Shown: positions 7,480-14,545 of the stretch, one piece after another | How the letters are laid out: each line of letters begins with the position of its first letter | Position numbering within the stretch: the stretch's first letter is position 1 | Assembly: GCA_964427535.1 (NCBI GenBank) | Contig: CAYRVF010000070.1 | Location: forward strand, 1 to 29,055 | Direction: 5' to 3' | Origin: CAYRVF01 sp964427535 | Lineage (GTDB): Bacteria; Chloroflexota; Ktedonobacteria; Ktedonobacterales; JADMIN01 | DNA length: 29,055 nt | Position numbers and translations under genes: made by a program | Notes under the pieces: generated by a model | The model's input: only the letters and a program-made list of their open reading frames with translations | What the model was told of the DNA's origin: nothing | The model's database searches: none

Positions 7480-8717
7480 CTAGCGGGCCACGACCCGCTC
7501 GCCGCCATAAGTGCGGCTCTCGCCAGTGCTGGCGTGGGCTGGCACCTCGGCCGGAGTGTGGACTTGCGCCTCCATCGAGGCGTGCGCCTGTTCGAGGATG
7601 CGCACGACCTCAAGACCCGACTGACCTGAGGCCCGCGGCTGCGTGCCGAGCCGGATAGAGTTGGCAAAGTCTTCGCACTCCAGGCGCAGCGGCTCCATCC
7701 ACTCGATATGCGGGATGGTGANNNNNNNNNNNNNNNNNNNNNNNNNNNNNNNNNNNNNNNNNNNNNNNNNNNNNNNNNNNNNNNNNNNNNNNNNNNNNNN
7801 NNNNNNNNNNNNNNNNNNNNNAAGTCTTCGCACTCCAGGCGCAGCGGCTCCATCCACTCGATATGCGGGATGGTGATCGCCCCGTAGCGGTACGACACCA
7901 CCGGATCGGCGGTGACATCGGCGCCCTTGTTGTATATCTTGATCATCTCCGCCGGGTTTGTGTCGTCGTAGACGGCCATCTTCTCGTCGCCGATGAGCGT
8001 CACGCGGCGGATCTTGCACGGATGCAGCCAGCTCACATGGACGTGTGCCGACATGCCGCCGTCGAACTCCAGATCGAGGTGCGCGACATCGGCGATGCTG
8101 GGGCGCAGATGCGCGTGCGCCTGCACCTTCACGCTCTTCGGCCTGCGGCCGAGCACGTAGAGCAAGATCGAGATGTCGTGGGGGGCGAGGTCCCAGATGA
8201 CGTCGATATCGCTGCGGAAGAGGCCGAGGTTCACGCGCTCCGCCTCGATGCAGAAGATCTTGCCTAGCTCGCCTGCCTGCACCTGCCTGCGCAGCTCGTT
8301 CACCGCCGGGCTGTACTCAAACGTGTGCCCGACCATCAGCACGCGCTGCTTGATGCGCGCGAGCTCCACCAGCTCCTCGGCCTCGGCGACACTCGCCGTG
8401 AGCGGCTTCTCGACGAGCACGTGCTTGCCCGCGAGCAGCGCTTGCTTCGCGAGTGTGTAGTGCGTGCGCACCGGCGTCGCCACCACGACGGCATCCACGT
8501 CGGAGGCGAAGACATTCTCCGGGCGTGTGGTCGTGCGGATACCCGGCCGGTCGAGTGCCAGCGCCAGCAGGCGGCTCTCATCCATATCCGCGACCATCGT
8601 CACTCGCGCGTAGGGCAGCGTATCGATGTTGCGCGCGATCTTCGGCCCCCAGTAGCCCCACCCGATGACCGCGAAGCGCAGATCTAGCGCTGTCAGTTCT
8701 CTCAGGTCGACTGTCAT
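7480..8717 (-). CDS. Gfo/Idh/MocA NAD-dependent sugar dehydrogenase (interrupted by artefactual gap)
   Basis: An oxidoreductase of nucleotide-sugar metabolism that oxidises a ring carbon so that an aminotransferase can act. The N-terminal Rossmann fold has GWGYWG (residues 19-24), then VVVATPVRTHY, the catalytic lysine motif EKP (104-106), HTFEYSPAV, and WDLAPHDISILLY with the conserved Asp177 and His181. The run of 100 N plus an exact 55-base duplication breaks the frame as written. Removing 155 bases gives 361 codons ending in FANSIRLGTQPRASGQ...GGERVVAR and a stop at 7480, a normal length of 360 residues. The start has GGAGGAGG seven bases upstream. It lies 52 bases after the DegT gene in the same operon, and resembles WlbA/WbpB-type UDP-sugar 3-dehydrogenases. 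Family sure, substrate inferred. Confidence 0.88.
7667..7721. repeat. 55-bp duplicate flank, left copy
   Basis: Identical to 7822-7876, immediately left of the run of N. It is inside a coding sequence and equals a common assembler k-mer length, so it is read as two contig ends that overlap and were not merged. Confidence 0.9.
7722..7821. other. Scaffold gap of exactly 100 N
   Basis: One hundred undetermined bases, a conventional placeholder length. The flanks overlap by 55 identical bases, so the real gap size is probably zero or negative. Confidence 0.98.
7822..7876. repeat. 55-bp duplicate flank, right copy
   Basis: Exact copy of 7667-7721. The reading frame of the dehydrogenase continues correctly only if one copy and the run of N are removed. 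Confidence 0.9.
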
Positions 8718-8769
8718 CCAGACCCCTCCTCCAAATGTCCCCTACTGGGGTGTGCGCGCGTTCGGCCGG

Positions 8770-9882
8770 CTAGCGGACGGACACCGCGCTGTGTGCCTGG
8801 ACCGCCTCGATCACCGCGTCGAGTTGTTCCGGCCGTAGTTCTGCGTACATCGGCAGCGAGAGAATGCGTTCGGTGACCGCCTCGGTCACGGGCAGCGAGC
8901 CACGAGTGTAGCCGTATTCGGCGCACGCGGGCTGCAGGTGAAGCGGCACCGGATAGTGAATGCCCGCGAAGATGCCTTGCGCCACGAGCTCTTCGCGCAG
9001 GCGGTCGCGGTCTTCGACCTGCACGACATAGACGTAGAAGACATGGGTCGAGCCGGGGCGCACGACGGGCGTCGCCAGCACGCTGCCCTGGAGCCGCTCG
9101 GTGTAGACCCGGGCATGCTCGCGGCGGCGCGCGTTCCACTCCTCCAGGTGCGGCAGCTTGACGCGCAACACCGCGGCCTGGATCTCGTCGAGCCGGGCGT
9201 TCTGACCCAGGATCTCGTGCTGATAGCGCACGCGCGAGCCGTGGTCGCGCCAGAGTCGCATCGTGGCCGCCAGCTCGGGGTCGTTGGTCACGCAGATGCC
9301 AGACTCGCCATAGGCGCCGAGGTTCTTACTAAAGTAGAGGCTGAAGCAGCCGATGTCGCCGATGCCGCCGACGCGCTTGCCGTCGACGGTCGCGCCGTGC
9401 GCCTGTGAGGCGTCCTCGATGACCCGCAGGCCATGCGCCCGCGCGATCTCCATGATCGGACCCATCTCCGCCGGATAGCCGAAGAGGTGGACAGGCATGA
9501 TGGCGCGCGTCCGGGGGGTGATCACTCCCTCGATCTGCCGCCAGTCCATCACATAGGTCTCGGGGTCGATGTCGACGAAGACCGGCGTTGCGCCGACCAT
9601 CGCGATGGCCTCGACAGTCGCGATAAAGGTGTTCGCGACGGTAATGACCTCGTCGCCCTGGCCGATGCCGCAGGCCCGCAGCGCCAGCACGAGCGCGTCG
9701 GTGCCGTTCGAGACACCCACGCCCTCAGAACAGCCGCAGTACTCGGCGAATTCACGCTCGAACGCCATCTGCTCGGGTCCGAGAAAGAGCTGCATGCCAT
9801 CGAGAACTTTCTCAATCGCCGCCAGCAGCTGGGGTTTTAGCGAGTCGTACTGCGCTCGCAGATCTACGAGTGGAACCTGCAT
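8770..9882 (-). CDS. DegT/DnrJ/EryC1 family PLP-dependent sugar aminotransferase
   Basis: A 370-residue enzyme that transfers an amino group, usually from glutamate, to a keto-sugar nucleotide. Signatures: N-terminal VPLVDLRAQY, FLGPEQMAFEREFA, SNGTDALVLALRA, the cofactor-phosphate and ring region EDASQAHGA (Asp157), and the PLP Schiff-base lysine in CFSLYFSKNLGAYGE (Lys186). C-terminal HYPVPLHLQPA and LPMYAEL are also typical. The start has GGAGG seven bases upstream. It is first in a two-gene minus operon with the Gfo/Idh dehydrogenase, the usual pairing for making a 3-amino sugar (WlbC/WbpE or GnnB-like). The acetyltransferase at 13885 would complete the pathway. Exact sugar not determinable. 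Confidence 0.92.
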   Translation of the reverse strand: MQVPLVDLRAQYDSLKPQLLAAIEKVLDGMQLFLGPEQMAFEREFAEYCGCSEGVGVSNGTDALVLALRACGIGQGDEVITVANTFIATVEAIAMVGATPVFVDIDPETYVMDWRQIEGVITPRTRAIMPVHLFGYPAEMGPIMEIARAHGLRVIEDASQAHGATVDGKRVGGIGDIGCFSLYFSKNLGAYGESGICVTNDPELAATMRLWRDHGSRVRYQHEILGQNARLDEIQAAVLRVKLPHLEEWNARRREHARVYTERLQGSVLATPVVRPGSTHVFYVYVVQVEDRDRLREELVAQGIFAGIHYPVPLHLQPACAEYGYTRGSLPVTEAVTERILSLPMYAELRPEQLDAVIEAVQAHSAVSVR

Positions 9883-10444
9883 GCATCGTCCTCCAATACC
9901 CTGTGCGCCATCTGTCGGGGCGACGTTTTAAGCGCCACCGACCTTAGTGAGTGTACGGGCCGGAAGTGTACGCATCGTGACCAGCGATGTTGAGAACCAG
10001 TGCAATCGGGTCTATGGGGCGTTTAGGAAAGTCAACCGACTACGCCGCGCCCCACGTGCATCTCACGACAGTGTCTCCCCGGTTTTCTGGGGTACTGCGC
10101 CTCGGTATCGCGTGCCTCGTGTGCCGGAGACCAGCTCTGGACGTCGCGCTCGCATTCTATTTGCCGAGCGATCTACCAGAATACATCGACACAGATCAGG
10201 TTGTAATGGGTATCGTGGCACTTCTGAACGTAGCCCTCGCGTGTCGACATCCAGACCAACCAGCAGATGTAGAGCGTTAAATCTGCACGCCAATGCGGGT
10301 TCTGCGCTCGGCCAATACGGATGTATGCACCGGCCTGAAACCACGATGGTGAACAGTAAGGGTGTATCGCCTGCGTCAGGCGGCACCGGCAGGTGGCATC
10401 GGAGTGCAGAGGCAGCGTGTGTGAGGTGGCAGCCTGGAGGAGTG
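9883..10444. other. Divergent intergenic region between two glycan operons
   Basis: This is 562 bases without a convincing gene. It separates the DegT operon (minus) from the phosphoglycosyl transferase (plus), so it must hold both promoters. Plus-strand TTGAGA (9990-9995), 17 bases, TATGGG (10013-10018) is a moderate sigma-70 candidate. Near 9950-9975 GTGTACG occurs twice, about 17 bases apart, and could be a repeated binding site on the DegT side. The plus reading frame is open from 9947 into the transferase, but its first 166 residues match nothing and look like untranslated leader. Confidence 0.5.
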
Positions 10445-11230
10445 ATGCGCATGATCGTGCGACAGAGCGTTATTCGGCCAGCGGCGGCAGGCGTTGGCAT
10501 CGCCGAAGCGATCCCGCCGCTGGACGCCGCGATCGCGGCGATACAGGTTCCCCGGCGGCATTATGTGGTCGTGGACTGGGACGAGGTGCAACTAGATCGC
10601 ACCTATCTGCGTCTGAAACGGGCGCTCGATATCGCGTTCTCGTTGCTACTACTGCCGCCTGTCGGGCTGGTCGTCGGTCTTTCCGCGCTGGCGATTCGCC
10701 TCGACTCGCCTGGGCGCATCTTCTTCCGTCAGCGGCGTGTGGGCATGCGCGGCGAGCGTTTCGAGATGCTGAAGCTGCGCTCGATGCGCGAGAACAACGA
10801 TGCCTCTATGCACCGCGACGCGATCGTGCGCTTCATGCGCGGCGAAACGCTCAACGCGGCCGATCCAGAGAAGAACCCGTTCAAGCTGGGAGATGATCCG
10901 CGGATCACGCGCGTCGGCAAGGTGTTGCGCAAGCTCAGCATCGACGAGCTGCCACAGTTCTGGAACGTACTGACGGGCAAGATGTCGCTCGTGGGACCGC
11001 GCCCCGCGCTGCCGTATGAGGTGGAGATGTATGGTCCCGACGAGTGGCTGCGCTTCGCCGGGAAGCCCGGCCTCACGGGACCCTGGCAGGTCTATGCCCG
11101 CGGCAAGGCACGCTTCGACGAGATGGTCGATCTGGATGTCGAGTATCTGCGAACGCAGTCGATCTGGCAGGATCTGAAGCTTATCTTCCTGACGGTGCCG
11201 GTGATGTTGTTCGGCCGTGGCGGTGCGTAA
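10445..11230 (+). CDS. Polyprenyl-phosphate sugar-1-phosphate transferase (bacterial sugar transferase family)
   Basis: A 261-residue monotopic phosphoglycosyl transferase that would load the first sugar-phosphate onto undecaprenyl phosphate and so start the repeat unit. It has the basic entry YLRLKRALDIAFS, one re-entrant hydrophobic helix (about 62-86), FRQRRVGMRGERFEMLKLRSM around 94-114, the catalytic Asp-Glu pair in SIDELPQ (Asp167, Glu168), SLVGPRP, and the KPGLTGPWQV motif. It lacks the four extra N-terminal membrane helices of WbaP-type enzymes and so resembles the compact PglC form. It carries an unusual 50-residue N-terminal stretch before the helix. Start at 10445, with GGAGG four bases upstream; Met two codons later (10451) has ten-base spacing and is equally likely. 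Confidence 0.92.
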   Translation: MRMIVRQSVIRPAAAGVGIAEAIPPLDAAIAAIQVPRRHYVVVDWDEVQLDRTYLRLKRALDIAFSLLLLPPVGLVVGLSALAIRLDSPGRIFFRQRRVGMRGERFEMLKLRSMRENNDASMHRDAIVRFMRGETLNAADPEKNPFKLGDDPRITRVGKVLRKLSIDELPQFWNVLTGKMSLVGPRPALPYEVEMYGPDEWLRFAGKPGLTGPWQVYARGKARFDEMVDLDVEYLRTQSIWQDLKLIFLTVPVMLFGRGGA

Positions 11231-11275
11231 TTCTTCACCCCAGGCCATTTCTCCGCTGCTCCAGTTGCTCTTTCT

Positions 11276-11326
11276 CAACCGCTGACGGCGCACGACATCA
11301 GCCTGTTCGTGCGCCGTCAGCGGTTG
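11276..11326 (+). terminator. 18-bp perfect hairpin after the phosphoglycosyl transferase
   Basis: CAACCGCTGACGGCGCAC pairs exactly with GTGCGCCGTCAGCGGTTG across a 15-base loop, 45 bases after the stop codon. There is no T run. It probably terminates transcription or protects the transcript end. Confidence 0.7.
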
Positions 11327-11414
11327 TGTGCCTCACGACGTGCATCCATAACCTGTGCTGACACATCCTGGTACACGGTGATACTACTCAAAATCGAGTT
11401 GAGATTTCATCACC

Positions 11415-11442
11415 AGCCCCTGTAGCCCCATGTGCAGGGGCT
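11415..11442 (+). terminator. Rho-independent terminator candidate in the long spacer
   Basis: Stem AGCCCCTG / CAGGGGCT with a 12-base loop, followed by TTCTATCTTTAC. It lies 90 bases after the first hairpin, so it may end a separate short transcript rather than the transferase mRNA. Confidence 0.6.
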
Positions 11443-12025
11443 TTCTATCTTTACATTATTGCTGTAACATAGTCGCAGCGTCCCACCTAAAACTCCTCGA
11501 CGGCGGCGACTGGGGGCTGATTTCTCCTCCCGTTCTCGATGCCAGGAACAAATGTAACCAGGCGAAGATGGCAACGCGCTGTCAGTCCATCGAGAGTGTG
11601 TGCAACACACGACGCGCCGAATGAGTGGCGGCGGAACATGCGGCCCAGCTCGTCGGGCCACGGGTGCTCTCTCCGAACGCTGGTGATGTGGGACGCATGG
11701 TGGGCTTCCGGTGCGGTGTCAGCGCGGACGCAGGCCGGAGCGGGAAGCGCGAGCGAGCGTGCATGGCAACTCGCGGTTTATGAACAGCGCCGTGGTGCCG
11801 CTCCGCATATGGGCCATGCGGAGTTCGACGACGAAGGCGATGGAAACGTAGAGTAGTCCGTTCCATCGACCCGGCATGCGGGCAGGCGCGGCCAGTATGA
11901 GAGCTCTGTGCTGGCAACGCGCGGAGACGACTTGCGGATTCGGCGGGGAGTGGCGCGCCAGAGTCGCGACCGCCGGAGTACGGGCACGATTGTGTGGGGT
12001 GGATGATCGGAAACGGAGGCGCGGG

Positions 12026-12859
12026 ATGAAGTTGCTGGTGGTGGATAATGACCGTGACATGGTGGAGATGCTGACCGGATGGCTGAAGGGCCGCGGCTAC
12101 GAAGTGCAGTACGCGTTTACCGCCGACAAGGCGAAGGCCCTCTGGATCGAGCACCAGCCCGATCTCGTCATTCTGGATACCTCTCTGCGCGATGCCGACG
12201 CGCTGGCCATGTGCCGCGACATGCGCTGCAAGCACGATGCGCTCGTTCTCGCGCTCACCAGCGACCGCGATGTGCGCACCGAGATCAATTGCTTGGAGTC
12301 CGGTGCGGATGGCTACCTGATGAAGCCGTTCTTCCCGATGCAACTGCTGGCGCACATTCACGCGCTCACTCGCCGCGTGCGCACGACGCTGGAGCGGCGT
12401 CCCTCCTCGGTGATCAGCGTCGGACCCATCCGGGTGGACTCGCTGCGTAACGAGGTGGTCGCGCACGGCAAGACGGTGCGCTTGACGCCGACTGAGAGTA
12501 AGGTGCTGCACATGCTCGCGGTCAACGCGAACGACGTCTGCACCCTCGAACAGATCGTCACGCATGTGTGGGGCTTCGGCGACGCCGGCGATACGTATCT
12601 CATCAAGGCGCACATTCGCCATCTGCGTGAGAAGATCGAACGCGACCCGAGCACGCCCAAGCATATTATCACCGTGCCAGGCGTGGGCTACATGATGCGC
12701 CGCGTGGTCGAGGAGACGGTGCCCGCGAGCGCGCCAGCGAACGAGGAGCACTTCCCCTTCGCGAATATGGACGAGCTGGACGAGTTCCGTCCGGCGTCCG
12801 CAACCCCTGCGCGTGAGCCGGTGGTCGCTCTCGCAGGTGCCTCGCGACGCGGCGCGTAA
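12026..12859 (+). CDS. OmpR/PhoB-family response regulator, orphan
   Basis: A 277-residue DNA-binding response regulator. The receiver domain (1-115) has the acidic pocket Asp7/Asp9, phospho-acceptor Asp51 (LVILDTS), Thr78 (LALTSD) and Lys100 (YLMKPFF). The C-terminal winged helix (about 140-215) has LTPTESKVLHMLAVN, HVWGFGD, LIKAHIRHLREKIE and HIITVPGVGYMM. A further tail of about 55 residues, acidic then Ala/Pro-rich, is not part of the fold. GGAGG lies six bases before the start at 12026; an open frame extends upstream without support. No histidine kinase is adjacent, so its sensor must be elsewhere. Its place between glycan genes suggests, but does not show, control of this locus. Confidence 0.92.
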   Translation: MKLLVVDNDRDMVEMLTGWLKGRGYEVQYAFTADKAKALWIEHQPDLVILDTSLRDADALAMCRDMRCKHDALVLALTSDRDVRTEINCLESGADGYLMKPFFPMQLLAHIHALTRRVRTTLERRPSSVISVGPIRVDSLRNEVVAHGKTVRLTPTESKVLHMLAVNANDVCTLEQIVTHVWGFGDAGDTYLIKAHIRHLREKIERDPSTPKHIITVPGVGYMMRRVVEETVPASAPANEEHFPFANMDELDEFRPASATPAREPVVALAGASRRGA

Positions 12860-12996
12860 ATTGCTACTAGCAGGCGCTGTAGTCGGAGGTCCCGGCTCAG
12901 GTGCGGTGTTCGGCAGTGCGTGCGGCGCTTGCTCGGGCACCGCCTGCGGCGTCCGCTCTGGCGCAAGGGCGGCGCATCGGGTGAAGGTGGTGGGGA

Positions 12997-13602
12997 ATGA
13001 GTGGGGGGCATGCTGGAGTGCTAGGATCGCCTGCGGTCTTCATTGTCGAAGAGGCGATTGGCTCCGAGATACAGGGCGATCTGGCAATTCATTCCGGTGA
13101 CGCGACCTGGCCGGTCTACGCATGTGCGGGCCTGCGTCTGCTCACTCGTCTGCGGCCTCTGCGCGTGGTGCTGCTGACCCGCCGACCCGCTAGCGCGACC
13201 TGCGACAAAGTGCGCGAGTTGCCGATTCCGCAGCCGCTCGTCGAGGCGGATGGCATTCGTGTCGATGCCCGCTGCTCCTATCCCTGGTATCCCACCGATC
13301 AGACGCAATCGAGTGCCGCGCTCGCCCGCGCGATACGCCGCACCGGCGAGCTGCTGGGCGTCGACCTCTGCCGCTCGCTGCTCATCAGCGACGACTGGAA
13401 CGACATGCGCACCGCGCTCGACCTGGACTGCCAGCCGGTGCTGCTCATGACCGGAAACGGCTGGCGACAGATGAGCCTCTCAGTCTCTGCTGCCCTGCGC
13501 GCTCGCACCTGGTACGCCTCTGATCTGTCGACCGCCGCCGTCAGCGTCGAGGCGCACTGGCTCGCTCTGCATCACGCGCCGCTGCGTCTCGTCGCGCGCT
13601 AG
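12997..13602 (+). CDS. HAD-like protein, GmhB/HisB-N related, nucleophile motif missing
   Basis: A 201-residue protein related to histidinol-phosphate and heptose-bisphosphate phosphatases. Matching parts: a middle segment that aligns with the metal-loop region but has RCSYPWYPTDQTQSS in place of the Cys/His loop and CRKPKPG motif; then LGVDLCRSLLISDDWNDMRTALDLD in the position of 'VGDsxxDixaA'; and VLLMTGNG in the position of the final TGxG. The N-terminal DxDGT nucleophile that drives catalysis is absent: the first strand reads VFIVEEAIGSEI. It is therefore probably not an ordinary phosphatase and may be a structural or regulatory relative. The start is uncertain (GGTGGGGA precedes 12997). 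It lies 137 bases after the response regulator gene on the same strand. Confidence 0.65.
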   Translation: MSGGHAGVLGSPAVFIVEEAIGSEIQGDLAIHSGDATWPVYACAGLRLLTRLRPLRVVLLTRRPASATCDKVRELPIPQPLVEADGIRVDARCSYPWYPTDQTQSSAALARAIRRTGELLGVDLCRSLLISDDWNDMRTALDLDCQPVLLMTGNGWRQMSLSVSAALRARTWYASDLSTAAVSVEAHWLALHHAPLRLVAR

Positions 13603-13627
13603 GGTGTCTCCCGCTTAGCATGCCATG

Positions 13628-13691
13628 TGTCCGGCGCGTCTCCCGCTCGGGGTCGCTCCGGATGTTTCTCTGTCACCAGACGCGCCGGACA
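13628..13691 (+). terminator. Inverted repeat after the HAD-like gene
   Basis: TGTCCGGCGCGTCT and AGACGCGCCGGACA pair perfectly over 14 bp across a 36-base loop, 25 bases after the stop. A terminator or processing hairpin is possible; the loop is long for a classical terminator and there is no T run. Confidence 0.4.
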
Positions 13692-13884
13692 GGAGCACAC
13701 GCAGGGCGAATGGACCTGTCGCGCCTGCGAGGATGCATCTCTACACCGGCGATGTCCGGAAGCACCCGGCATGTACCTCTGCGAATATCGAGCCACAACG
13801 TCCGACGCATACGCTGGAACATATGCGAGGCGTTGATGTTTGCCTCGATTTCCACCCGAGGGACTCCCTCCGCGGAGGTGCTCG

Positions 13885-14496
13885 ATGATCGAGACGCTCT
13901 ACTTTGTCCATCCCAGCGCGGATGTATCGCCCGAAGCCTCTATCGGCCAGGGCACCCGCATCTGGCGCCACGCGCACATCCGTGAGGGCGCCGTGATCGG
14001 CGAGACGTGCAACATCGGCAAAGGTGTGTATGTCGAGGCCGGCGTTCACATTGGCTCGCGCGTGAAAATCGAGAACAACGTCTCGGTCTTCGCCGGAGTG
14101 ATCGTCGAGGATGGTGTCTTCCTCGGGCCGCACGTGTGCTTCACGAACGATATGTTCCCCCGCGCCATCACACCGGACGGCGCCCTCAAGAGCGCCGATG
14201 ACTGGGAGATCACGCCCACAGTCATCAAGTACGGCGCCTCGATCGGTGCGAACTCGGTCATCCGCTGCGGCGTCACCATCGGCGAGTTCGCGCTGATTGG
14301 CGCTGGGTCGGTCGTCACGCGCGACGTGCCGCCACACGCGCTGGTCTTCGGCAACCCGGCCAGGCACCACGGCTATGTCTGCGCCTGCGCGCGACCGTTG
14401 TCGAACCTTCGTGCCGACGGCGAGATGCTGGTCGGCTGGTGCGCCTTCTGTGAGCGGGCTTGCGAGATCGGGCCGTCAACGGGCAGCGGCAAGTAG
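13885..14496 (+). CDS. Hexapeptide-repeat N-acetyltransferase, WbpD/WlbB type
   Basis: A 203-residue left-handed beta-helix acetyltransferase. It opens with FVHPSADVSPEASIGQGTRI, followed by hexapeptide turns (IGETCNIGKGVYVEAGVHIG, VKIENNVSVFAGVIVEDGVF), then FTNDMFPRA and the end IGAGSVVTRDVPPHALVFGNPAR. This order, including the FTNDxxPR segment, matches enzymes that acetylate the 3-amino group of UDP-GlcNAc-3-amino uronates. The tail adds two Cys pairs (C176-A-C178 and C196-AF-C199) that could form a small zinc knuckle. GGAGG lies six bases before the start. With the dehydrogenase and aminotransferase at 7480-9882 it forms a complete oxidise-aminate-acetylate set, though in a separate operon. 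Confidence 0.88.
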   Translation: MIETLYFVHPSADVSPEASIGQGTRIWRHAHIREGAVIGETCNIGKGVYVEAGVHIGSRVKIENNVSVFAGVIVEDGVFLGPHVCFTNDMFPRAITPDGALKSADDWEITPTVIKYGASIGANSVIRCGVTIGEFALIGAGSVVTRDVPPHALVFGNPARHHGYVCACARPLSNLRADGEMLVGWCAFCERACEIGPSTGSGK

Positions 14497-14545
14497 CGCG
14501 GGAGCGCAGCTCCCCACAACGGGGAGCAGAGGAGTGAGCGCCGAC

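Larger units (their letters stand above)
11231..12025. other. 795-base intergenic region with two hairpin terminators
   Basis: No convincing protein gene. Short open frames here (for example 11539-11856) have no recognisable content or ribosome site. The left part holds an 18-bp perfect hairpin and then a second hairpin with a T-rich tail. Between and after them the DNA is less GC-rich, with CTCAAAATCGAGTTGAG near 11386 and TTACATTATTGCTGTAA near 11451 as small inverted repeats. The long stretch before the regulator could be a leader or hold a small RNA that ends at the second terminator. I recognise no riboswitch. Confidence 0.45.

Noticed and set aside
7667..7876. Tandem duplication inside the dehydrogenase gene
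   Set aside because: Exactly 55 bases on both sides of exactly 100 N and frame-restoring on removal; an assembly artefact explains it better than biology.
9947..10444. N-terminal extension of the phosphoglycosyl transferase by 166 residues
   Set aside because: The extension has no domain or helices and spans promoter-like DNA; the GGAGG before 10445 gives a normal family length.
11539..11856. 105-codon frame in the long spacer before the regulator
   Set aside because: No ribosome site, no recognisable content, Arg/Ala/Trp-rich; not enough to call a gene.
13620..13985. Overlapping short frames before the WbpD-like acetyltransferase
   Set aside because: They contain the hairpin at 13628-13691 and end inside the real gene; no coding signal seen.
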